Assembly (NCBI GenBank): GCA_937864895.1
Contig: CALMDF010000278.1
Location: 1 to 5,505 of the forward strand
Direction of reading: 5' to 3'
Source of the DNA: an uncultured Holophagales bacterium
Lineage (GTDB): Bacteria > Acidobacteriota > Thermoanaerobaculia > UBA5066
Length of the DNA stretch: 5,505 bases
A program made the position numbers and the translations under genes. Below, piece after piece: positions 1 through 5,505 of the stretch. The notes beneath the pieces were generated by a model. It searched no databases and was not told where the DNA came from. It worked only from the letters and a program-made list of their open reading frames with translations. Position 1 is the stretch's first letter. Each line of letters starts with the position of its first letter.

Positions 1-1094
1 TGGTTCCGGGCCGAGAGGAGGACGACGAACGTGTCCGTGGCGGGGTCGAGCCACAGGGAGGTGCCCGTCCAGCCGGTGTGGCCGAAGGAACCGAGAGGGA
101 AGAGGTCTCCCCGGCTCGTCGAGTAGTGGGTCTCGACGTCCCAGCCGAGAGCTCGGAGGTCCCCGTCGCCGTAGTCGCGCAGTCGCGTCATCGCGGCGGC
201 GCCGGCGGGAGAGAGCCAGCCCCCGCCGTTCCCGAGGAGCGCGCGGGCGAACCGCGCGAGGTCGTCGGCGGTGCCGAAGAGCCCCGCGTGGCCGGCGACG
301 CCGCCGAGGGCGTGCGCGCGCGGGTCGTGGACCTCTCCGCGCAGGAAGACGCCGTCCTTCTTCTCGGTCGGCGCGATCCGCGCGACCGGGAGCCGGCCCC
401 CCTTGCCGATCGGACGGAACTCGGTCTGGGTCATCCCGAGCGGCTCGAAGACGGCCGTGAGCGCGTAGGCGTCGAGGGGGACGCCCGCGACGGCCCGGAC
501 CATCTCGCCGAGGACCTCGTACCCGGCGTCGGAGTAGAGGAACCGCTTCCCGGGAGTGTTCTGGAGCCTCGTCCGGTGCTTCCTCGCGAAGATCTCGGAC
601 GGCGTCCCCAGGTAGAGGTCCATCGGGTCGTCGGCGACGAGGCCGCCCCGGTGTACGAGGAGGTCCTCCACGGTCACCCTCTCGCGCTCGCCGCCCCCCT
701 CGCCGAAGGCCGGAAGGTGCTTCACGACGGGATCGCCGAGGCGCAGGCGTCCCGCCTCGACGAGCGTCATCACGGCGGCCGCCGTCGCGACGGGCTTCGT
801 GAGGGAGGCGAGGTCGAAGGCCGTGTCCACGGTCATCGGCTCGACGCCGGGCTCGAGGGCGCGGTGGCCGTAGGCCTTCCGGAGGACGACCTTGCCGTGC
901 CTCCCGACGAGGACGACGGCGCCGGGAATCTCCTTCCGCGCGATTGCCTCGGCGAGAAGCCCGTCGATCCTTCCGAGGCGCGCCGCCGAGAGGCCGACGG
1001 CCTCGGGCGGAACCGTCTCGAGCGGGGGGGGCGCGGCCGTCGCCGCGAGGCTCGCGAGGAGGAGGGAGAGGGCGGAACGGGCGCGAATCCTCAC
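1..1094 (-). CDS. Secreted beta-lactamase-fold serine hydrolase, probable AmiE-like N-acetylmuramyl-L-alanine amidase (3' end cut by window)
   Basis: 364 codons are visible and no stop is reached; from family length I expect only a few dozen residues more. The GTG start at 1094 overlaps the nagZ stop as GTGA and has AAGGAGG seven bases upstream, which settles the start. The N-terminus is a Sec signal peptide: Arg residues at 2, 4 and 6, a Leu/Ala core at 8-18, and likely cleavage near the A-T-A at 18-20. Serine beta-lactamase/PBP motifs are all present: S97-L-T-K100 (nucleophile and lysine), Y187-S-D189 in the YxN position, and H339-T-G341 in the KTG position. A block at 254-273 (EVHDP...LGGVAGHAGLF) is typical of the COG1680 branch found beside or fused to GH3 NagZ enzymes. 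In Bacillus subtilis the NagZ partner AmiE (YbbE) is of this fold and cleaves MurNAc from the stem peptide, so that role is inferred here. An esterase, D,D-carboxypeptidase or D-aminopeptidase is possible. It is unlikely to be a resistance beta-lactamase. Confidence 0.9.
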   Translation of the reverse strand, partial: MRIRARSALSLLLASLAATAAPPPLETVPPEAVGLSAARLGRIDGLLAEAIARKEIPGAVVLVGRHGKVVLRKAYGHRALEPGVEPMTVDTAFDLASLTKPVATAAAVMTLVEAGRLRLGDPVVKHLPAFGEGGGERERVTVEDLLVHRGGLVADDPMDLYLGTPSEIFARKHRTRLQNTPGKRFLYSDAGYEVLGEMVRAVAGVPLDAYALTAVFEPLGMTQTEFRPIGKGGRLPVARIAPTEKKDGVFLRGEVHDPRAHALGGVAGHAGLFGTADDLARFARALLGNGGGWLSPAGAAAMTRLRDYGDGDLRALGWDVETHYSTSRGDLFPLGSFGHTGWTGTSLWLDPATDTFVVLLSARN

Positions 1095-2944
1095 TTCACG
1101 GCCTCCTTCCGGATCCCGGTGCCGCGCGGCGCGATGCCCGGGATCGTCACGGGGAGCTTCCCTTCGATCGGCGCCTCGCCGTAGAGGGCGCGGGCGGCCG
1201 CGGCCTGGACGAGGCCCTGCGGTCCGTAGCTGGTGAGATACGTCTCGAGCCCGGGCACGTCCCGGAGGAGGTAGGGACTCCCGAAGGAGACCGCGACGAC
1301 CGGCTTTCCGGAGGCGAGGAGCGCGGCGATCGCCGCCTTCCCCTCGGCGGGAATCTCGAGCGTGCCGCGCCCGGACCGGGGCCGCACGAAGAGGGCGACG
1401 AGGACGGCGTCGGCCGCGGCCGCCTTCCCGGCGACGGCCGCCCCTTCGCCGGCGCACGAGGTCGGGTCGAGGCGGACGAAGTCGACGGAGGCCGCGCGCT
1501 TCTTCAGCTCGGCCTGGAGGGGCGCGTCGATCGCCATGGCCGTCCGCTCGTCGTGGACCGCGACGGCGAGGAGCGTCGCGTCGCCCCGCAGCGGGAGGGC
1601 TCCCTCCGCCTCGCGGACGAGGGTCAGGCCGCGCCGGGCGACCTCCTCCTCGGTCGACTTCTGCGCGAGCGTGCCCGCCCGCCGGGAGATCTCCTCGAGG
1701 GGGAGGCTCTTCCCGAGGAAGAGCCCGAGACGCTCCTTCTCGGCGAGGATCCGCGAGACGGCCTGGTCGAGCCGGGCCTCGGGAAGACGTCCGCTCGTCA
1801 CGGCGGCGACGATCGCCTCGATGGCGGCCTTCGGGTCGGGGGGCATGAGGACGACGTCGGCGCCCGCCTCGAGGACGCGGACGGCGGCGTCGCCGGTCTC
1901 GAAGTGGGCGACGACGCCCCCCATCGCCATGGAGTCCGTGAAGACGAGGCCGTCGAAACGAAGCTCGTCGCGGAGGAGCTTCGTCGTCAGGGCGTGGGAG
2001 AGGGCGGCCGGGAGCGTCCCCTGCCGCTCGACCTCCTTCACGCTCTCCGTGAAGTCGTGGGTCCGGACCGGGTCGTCGAGGACGGGCGCGGGCGTCGAGT
2101 CGAGCGCCGGGACGGCGAGATGCCCGGTCATGACGCCCCGCGCGCCCGCCTCGAGGCCGGCGCGGAACGGGACGAGCTCGACGGCGTCGAGCCGCGCCCG
2201 GTCGGCGGGGAGGACCGGGAGCGAGCGGTGGGAGTCCGTCGCCGTGTCGCCGGGACCGGGAAAGTGCTTCAGCGTCGCGAGGACGCCTCCGGACTGGAGT
2301 CCCCGGACCGTCGCCGCGACGAAGCGCGCGACGAGAGCCGGGTCCTCGCCGAAGCTGCGCACGTTGATGACGGGGTTGTCGGGGTTGTTGTTCACGTCGG
2401 CGACCGGGGCGAAGACGACCCGGACGCCGAGGGCGCGCGCCGTCTCGGCCGTCGCGCGGGCGCGCCGCTCGGCGAGGTCGAGGTCCCCCGTCGCGGCGAC
2501 CGCCATGGCCGAAGGGCCGAAGACGAGGTCGGGGAAGCGCATCCCGGGGCCCGACTCGAGGTCGGCGGCGACGAGGAGCGGGACCTTCGCCCTCGCCCCG
2601 AGGCGGTGGTTCAGGTCGGCCGTCTCGAGCGGCGTCGAGAGGAACCAGATGACGCCCCCGATTCCCTCCTCGGAGACGAGCCTCGCGAGGTCGAGGTACT
2701 CGGGGTCGTCCTCGGCCCGGTAGATGCCGCGCGAGCCGACCATGACGACCTGCCCGGCCTTCTCCCGGAGGGAGAGCGAGGCGACGGAAGGCGGGCCGGG
2801 AACCGGCGCGGCGGAGGGCGCGGTCGCCGGGGCCGGGGCGGGGAGTCTCGAAGAGCAGGCGGCGAGAAGGAAGACGAGGGGGAGAAGAAGAGGGCCGCCG
2901 GAGGTCCGGCGGCCCGTCGCGAAGGTTCCCTGTTCGTGCGTCAC
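1091..2944 (-). CDS. nagZ: Lipoprotein beta-N-acetylglucosaminidase, glycoside hydrolase family 3 (NagZ-like)
   Basis: This complete 617-residue protein should release terminal GlcNAc from peptidoglycan fragments. Its start is GTG; no other start codon occurs in frame before the lipobox. Residues 1-30 form a lipoprotein signal: R12-R13, a hydrophobic core at 18-28, and lipobox L27-A-A-C30. A Pro/Ala linker follows to about 52. The GH3 N-domain spans about 55-415. It carries D128-L-E130, the motif K226-H-F-P-G230 followed by D237-S-H239, and the nucleophile D337 in FTDSM. The D-x-H dyad is the NagZ-type acid/base that separates N-acetylglucosaminidases from beta-glucosidases. The GH3 C-domain spans about 430-605, so this is the two-domain form seen in B. 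subtilis NagZ rather than the short cytoplasmic E. coli form. About 22 extra residues at 290-312 sit before the LPAALS segment. The 4-base overlap with the downstream serine hydrolase implies one operon for muropeptide turnover in the periplasm or at the membrane surface. The exact substrate is inferred from the motif. Confidence 0.93.
   Translation of the reverse strand: MTHEQGTFATGRRTSGGPLLLPLVFLLAACSSRLPAPAPATAPSAAPVPGPPSVASLSLREKAGQVVMVGSRGIYRAEDDPEYLDLARLVSEEGIGGVIWFLSTPLETADLNHRLGARAKVPLLVAADLESGPGMRFPDLVFGPSAMAVAATGDLDLAERRARATAETARALGVRVVFAPVADVNNNPDNPVINVRSFGEDPALVARFVAATVRGLQSGGVLATLKHFPGPGDTATDSHRSLPVLPADRARLDAVELVPFRAGLEAGARGVMTGHLAVPALDSTPAPVLDDPVRTHDFTESVKEVERQGTLPAALSHALTTKLLRDELRFDGLVFTDSMAMGGVVAHFETGDAAVRVLEAGADVVLMPPDPKAAIEAIVAAVTSGRLPEARLDQAVSRILAEKERLGLFLGKSLPLEEISRRAGTLAQKSTEEEVARRGLTLVREAEGALPLRGDATLLAVAVHDERTAMAIDAPLQAELKKRAASVDFVRLDPTSCAGEGAAVAGKAAAADAVLVALFVRPRSGRGTLEIPAEGKAAIAALLASGKPVVAVSFGSPYLLRDVPGLETYLTSYGPQGLVQAAAARALYGEAPIEGKLPVTIPGIAPRGTGIRKEAVK
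1092..1108 (-). promoter_or_regulatory. Shine-Dalgarno site and GTGA stop/start overlap coupling nagZ to the serine hydrolase
   Basis: AAGGAGG at 1108-1102 lies inside the last codons of nagZ, seven bases before the GTG at 1094-1092. The nagZ stop TGA (1093-1091) overlaps that GTG as GTGA. Near-ideal spacing and the overlap indicate termination-reinitiation, and they fix the start of the downstream gene. Confidence 0.88.
2881..2915 (-). terminator. Terminator-like hairpin inside the first codons of nagZ
   Basis: On the minus strand GGGCCGCCGGA (2915-2905) is followed by two bases and its perfect complement TCCGGCGGCCC (2902-2892). Realistically this is a 10-bp all-G/C stem with an ACCU loop. 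The run TCTTCTTCTCC (2891-2881) follows directly. This looks like an intrinsic terminator for readthrough from the protease gene, but it encodes nagZ residues 11-18 and lies only 29 bases after the nagZ start codon begins. The T-run is interrupted by C, so termination may be partial. The alternative is a start-proximal structure that lowers nagZ translation, or chance in GC-rich DNA. Confidence 0.45.
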
Positions 2945-2980
2945 GGCGGTCGAATCATAGGCCGGCCGCCGCGGCGAGGA
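2945..2980 (-). promoter_or_regulatory. 36-bp intergenic region with a -10-like TATGAT before nagZ
   Basis: TATGAT at 2959-2954 matches the -10 consensus at five of six positions and is an AT island in very GC-rich DNA. It ends nine bases before the nagZ GTG, so transcription could begin at or next to the start codon. There is no Shine-Dalgarno sequence before this GTG, which fits a leaderless message. No convincing -35 box is visible at 16-18 bases upstream. The upstream half holds two abutting palindromes, CGCCGCGGCG (2976-2967) and GGCCGGCC (2967-2960). Confidence 0.4.
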
Positions 2981-5505
2981 TCACTGGACGACGGTCATCG
3001 GCACGTAGCTCCCGTCGTTCGTCCCGGAGGTGGAGGTGGCCCCGTCGTTGACGACGCCGTAGGCGAAGAAGGCGTCGTCTCCGCCGACGACCGTGAGGTG
3101 GACGTAGCCGTTCGCAACGCCGCCGAGGACGCCGCTCTCCTGGTACCACTGCCCGGGAGCGAGCGGCCCGATCGTCTTCTCGGTGACCTTCTGGCCCGTC
3201 GCCCCGTTGTAGACCTGCAGCCGGACGACGATCGGCTCGTTGAAGAGGCCCGCGTTGACGAGCGCGAGGTTCGAGCGGACGAGGGAGTTCTGCTGCAGGC
3301 CGAAGACCCAGGCGTCGACGGCCGACTCGGCCCCCGCGAGGCTCGTGTAGAAGAGGCCGTACTGTCCGCCGCCCGGGGCGGGCGAGCCCGTCCGGGCCCC
3401 GGAGAGGCCGACGAGGAGCGCGGTGTCGCTCGCGTAGGCGACGTCGAGGGCGCCGGCGTAGACCGGGCCCTTCGGGCCGATCTCCGCCCCCGCGACGCGG
3501 AGCTGCTGGATGATGTCCGGAAAGATCGCCTGCTCGAGCGACGCGAGCTCGACGTAGAAGAGCCCGGTCGAGCCGGCCGGGGCGGTGTTCGACTCGATGT
3601 ACTCGAGGAAGGCGTAGCCGGGCTCCTCGGAGAGGTTCGCGACGACGAGCTCGCTCTTGAACGTCCCCGACTCGACGAGGACGGGGACCGTGCCGAACGC
3701 GTCGACCGTCTCGGCCGGCACGGCGGGAACGAAGGAGCCGTCGTTCGTGGCGTTGTCGTTGAAGACGGCGTAGGCCGTGTAGGGCTCCGTGCCCGAGGTC
3801 CGCTCGATGAAGATCCAGCCGTCGGCGTAGTCGGGGTTCGGCGCCTGGAGGACGAGCGGGATCTGGGTCCACTGGCCGGGGCCGAGCTCGTAGTCCGGCT
3901 CGATGTAGACCGCCTCGGTCCCGTCGCCCTTCACGATGTAGACCTTGAGCCGGATCGTCCCGGACGTTCCGGCGTTCGCGAGGGCGAGGTTGCTCCGGTC
4001 GGCGCCGTTCTGCCGGAGGCCGATGACGACGGAATCCCCGTCCAGGAGCGCGGACGGCGGCAGGCCCGGGTACGAGAGACCGGCCCGGCCCTTGCCGGAC
4101 GGCGTCGTCGTCCTCACGCCGGCGAAGCCGGCGTCCTCCGACGAGAGCCCCTCGAACTTCACGCGGAGCGTGCCGCCCTGGCCCGAGGGCGCGCCCGGGA
4201 TCGGGAGGCCCTTCGAGCGGAGGTAGGCCATCGCGTCGGGGACGACGAGCTGGCGGCCCGCGGCGAGAGTCTCCGTGACGGTGCCGCTTCCCGCCCCTCC
4301 CCCGAGGGACGGGGCGCCGGTGTAGGTGAGCCTCACGGTGGAGGTCGAGGTCCCGCGGTTCGCCAGCGTCAGCTCGGAGCCGAAGCGGGCCCCGCCCTGC
4401 CCCGCGACGTCGAGGACGATCGGGATGAAGAGCGTCTGGACCGCGGTCCCGCCCGTCGTCGGTTTTCCACCGACGGTGATCGACCTCTGTGTCTGGTTCG
4501 ACGAGCCCCCGCCGGAGACGGTGAGCGTGACCGTGTAGGTTCCCGGGCTCGCGTAGGTGTGCGCCGGGCTCTTCAGCGTCGAGGTGTTCGCTCCGCCGGA
4601 GCCGGGGTCGCCGAAGTTCCACGCCCAGGCCGTCGGCGTCCCGCGCGAGGCGTCGGTGAACCCGACGGGCTGCCCGGCCAGCGGGCTGACCGGCGAGTAG
4701 GAGAAGTCGGCCGAGAGAGCGGCGCCTCCGCTCGAGGCGAGGACCCGGAGGACGGCCCGCGGGTCGTGCCCGACGACGAACCTGTTGTTCGAGGGCTTGC
4801 CCGCCTGCCAGGTCCGGTCCTCGGCGCCGTTCACGGTCACGATCGCGCCAACGTAGTACTCGCCCGCGGCGGTGCCGGCGGGGACGGAAACGGGCGTCCC
4901 CGTGAAGGCGCCTTCCCCGTCGACGACGGCGGAAGTGAACGAGGCGTTTCCGAGGTTCACGTCGCCCGGCTGGGGGTACTGCCGGCCGCTGCTCTTCGGC
5001 CACGCGTAGAACGTGACGACGATGTTCGAGGCGGCCTGGCTGCCGACGTTCTGGATCGTCCAGCGGTCGATGGTGAACGGCTCACCGGCCGTCACCGAGC
5101 TCTTCGAGAGCGTCGCGTACTCCTGCGCGTACTGGTTGTTGCCGTAGACGAGCGGGTAGATCGCCATGTCGACGAAGGACGTCGTCCTCGAGGGGTACTG
5201 CGTCCTGACGGTCTTCGAGTCGATCCGCGTCACCCAGCGCGCCGCGTCGTCGTTGGCGTAGTTCATGGTGGAGAAGCTGTTCGCCCCCTGCCCCGGGAGC
5301 TGGAAGATGTGGTGCAGGCCGAGGGTGTGGCCCACCTCGTGGAGGACCGTCGCCTGGATCATGGCGAGCCCGCCGCGCTGGTCGTTCCCGGGGCTGAACC
5401 AGTCGGGCGTCCACCCCTCGCCGAAACCGGCGTTGATGACGACGTCCGTCTCGGTGAAGGGGCCGCAGCCGGTCGCGACGAACTCGCGGCACTCGTTGAA
5501 ATTCC
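2981..5505 (-). CDS. Secreted metzincin metalloprotease with CARDB-like, PKD and duplicated C-terminal modules (5' end cut by window)
   Basis: 840 residues are visible; codon 1 (Asn) begins at 5503 and the start lies upstream of the window. The ATG at 5362 is internal, because similar protein sequence continues before it, including DVVIN at 20-24. The zinc site H55-E-V-G-H59-T-L-G-L-H-H65 fits HExxHxxGxxH, with E56 as general base. F77-S-T-M80-N-Y82 is the Met-turn, so this is a metzincin. Residues 113-245 resemble a CARDB Ig-like domain (IQNVGS near 104+47, VPAGTAAGEYYVGA, then SNNRF). Residues 264-345 are a clear PKD domain with W295-N-F-G-D299 and a SPGTYTVTLTV strand. Residues 354-595 and 602-840 are two copies of an unnamed module. 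The protein probably hydrolyses extracellular protein, with the beta-sandwich modules binding substrate or surface. I see no LPxTG, PEP-CTERM or recognisable type IX tail. The peptidase family is uncertain: DVVIN suggests matrixins (M10), while H-I-F-Q after the third His recalls pappalysins (M43). Confidence 0.92.
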   Translation of the reverse strand, partial: NFNECREFVATGCGPFTETDVVINAGFGEGWTPDWFSPGNDQRGGLAMIQATVLHEVGHTLGLHHIFQLPGQGANSFSTMNYANDDAARWVTRIDSKTVRTQYPSRTTSFVDMAIYPLVYGNNQYAQEYATLSKSSVTAGEPFTIDRWTIQNVGSQAASNIVVTFYAWPKSSGRQYPQPGDVNLGNASFTSAVVDGEGAFTGTPVSVPAGTAAGEYYVGAIVTVNGAEDRTWQAGKPSNNRFVVGHDPRAVLRVLASSGGAALSADFSYSPVSPLAGQPVGFTDASRGTPTAWAWNFGDPGSGGANTSTLKSPAHTYASPGTYTVTLTVSGGGSSNQTQRSITVGGKPTTGGTAVQTLFIPIVLDVAGQGGARFGSELTLANRGTSTSTVRLTYTGAPSLGGGAGSGTVTETLAAGRQLVVPDAMAYLRSKGLPIPGAPSGQGGTLRVKFEGLSSEDAGFAGVRTTTPSGKGRAGLSYPGLPPSALLDGDSVVIGLRQNGADRSNLALANAGTSGTIRLKVYIVKGDGTEAVYIEPDYELGPGQWTQIPLVLQAPNPDYADGWIFIERTSGTEPYTAYAVFNDNATNDGSFVPAVPAETVDAFGTVPVLVESGTFKSELVVANLSEEPGYAFLEYIESNTAPAGSTGLFYVELASLEQAIFPDIIQQLRVAGAEIGPKGPVYAGALDVAYASDTALLVGLSGARTGSPAPGGGQYGLFYTSLAGAESAVDAWVFGLQQNSLVRSNLALVNAGLFNEPIVVRLQVYNGATGQKVTEKTIGPLAPGQWYQESGVLGGVANGYVHLTVVGGDDAFFAYGVVNDGATSTSGTNDGSYVPMTVVQ
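2984..3700 (-). repeat. Protein module repeat B (second copy, ends the protein)
   Basis: This encodes visible residues 602-840. It matches copy A at SEL (617-619), GLQQN (735-739), RSNLALVNAG (743-752), PGQW (783-786) and AYGVVND (814-820), then NDGSYVP close to the stop. Identity outside these blocks is low, so the duplication is old rather than a recent DNA-level repeat. The protein stops about ten residues after the last motif, leaving no room for a separate sorting domain. Confidence 0.75.
3719..4444 (-). repeat. Protein module repeat A (first copy of an unnamed ~240-residue C-terminal module)
   Basis: This encodes visible residues 354-595 of the metalloprotease. Landmarks are SEL at 376-378, GLRQN at 495-499, RSNLALANAG at 503-512, PGQW at 542-545 and AYAVFND at 577-583, ending in DGSFVP. 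The same landmarks recur in copy B 237-241 residues later. Two SxL/N-A-N-x-G strand motifs 128 residues apart suggest that each copy consists of two Ig-like beta-sandwich units. I recognise no named family, but I recall similar sequences at the ends of secreted acidobacterial proteins. Confidence 0.75.

Noticed and set aside
1..1094. Antibiotic-resistance class C beta-lactamase
   Set aside because: It shares the fold and S-x-x-K, but has Y-S-D and H-T-G in place of the AmpC Y-A-N and K-T-G, carries the block typical of NagZ-linked hydrolases, and is coupled to nagZ.
78..1184. 368-residue open frame on the plus strand
   Set aside because: It is antisense to the serine hydrolase, whose minus-strand frame has complete catalytic motifs, a signal peptide and a Shine-Dalgarno sequence. 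The plus frame is Arg/Glu/Gly-rich without recognisable domains, a usual artefact of high GC.
1362..2723. 453-residue open frame on the plus strand
   Set aside because: It is antisense to nagZ. Its product is an Arg/Ser/Ala-rich string without domain structure.
2960..2976. Abutting palindromes GGCCGGCC and CGCCGCGGCG as an operator or recombination site
   Set aside because: Short all-G/C palindromes are expected often in DNA this GC-rich. No second copy or flanking mobile-element gene supports a site.
3945..4538. Small plus-strand open frames (3945-4226 and 4326-4538)
   Set aside because: They lie antisense inside the protease modules, with no ribosome binding site or recognisable product.
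2955..5003. 682-residue open frame on the minus strand, plus a similar one at 5082-5492
   Set aside because: Both are out-of-frame shadows of the metalloprotease, extremely Arg-rich. The frame used here carries the zinc site, PKD signature and repeated module.
5360..5362. ATG as the start of the metalloprotease
   Set aside because: The same frame is open for 47 codons to the window edge and encodes plausible metzincin sequence (DVVIN strand, Cys pair). A start here would leave only seven residues before the zinc motif, and there is no Shine-Dalgarno sequence.

Overview
The window is very GC-rich (roughly 70% by eye), and all its genes lie on the minus strand. Wobble positions are almost all G or C, so long meaningless open frames appear antisense to the real genes. 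Secreted multidomain proteases, a lipoprotein NagZ with an AmiE-type partner, and a C-terminal repeat that I associate from memory with secreted proteins of Acidobacteriota (Thermoanaerobaculia-like genomes) together suggest a high-GC environmental didermic bacterium. That assignment is an inference; other high-GC phyla are not excluded.

Read in the direction of transcription, the right end (5505 to 2981) holds the 3' 840 codons of a secreted metzincin metalloprotease. Its order is zinc site and Met-turn, a CARDB-like Ig domain, a PKD domain, then two copies of a ~240-residue module that I cannot name. The two copies look like four Ig-like units. A 36-bp gap (2980 to 2945) follows, with GC palindromes and a TATGAT box but no Shine-Dalgarno sequence.

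Next is a complete lipoprotein GH3 beta-N-acetylglucosaminidase of the NagZ type (2944 to 1091, GTG start). Its first codons contain a perfect 11-bp inverted repeat followed by a pyrimidine-rich run, which resembles an intrinsic terminator. The last gene (1094 to beyond position 1) is a secreted class-C beta-lactamase-fold serine hydrolase. It overlaps nagZ by GTGA and has a strong Shine-Dalgarno sequence, so the two are almost certainly translationally coupled.

The NagZ/serine hydrolase pair reads as a muropeptide-salvage module. NagZ removes GlcNAc from peptidoglycan fragments, and the partner probably cuts the lactyl-peptide bond, as B. subtilis AmiE does. The same two activities occur fused in Bacteroidetes. 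The protease may be an independent gene that happens to lie upstream. No RNA genes, CRISPR arrays, mobile elements or integration sites were seen. The most novel items are the unnamed duplicated module of the protease and the terminator-like hairpin built into the start of nagZ.
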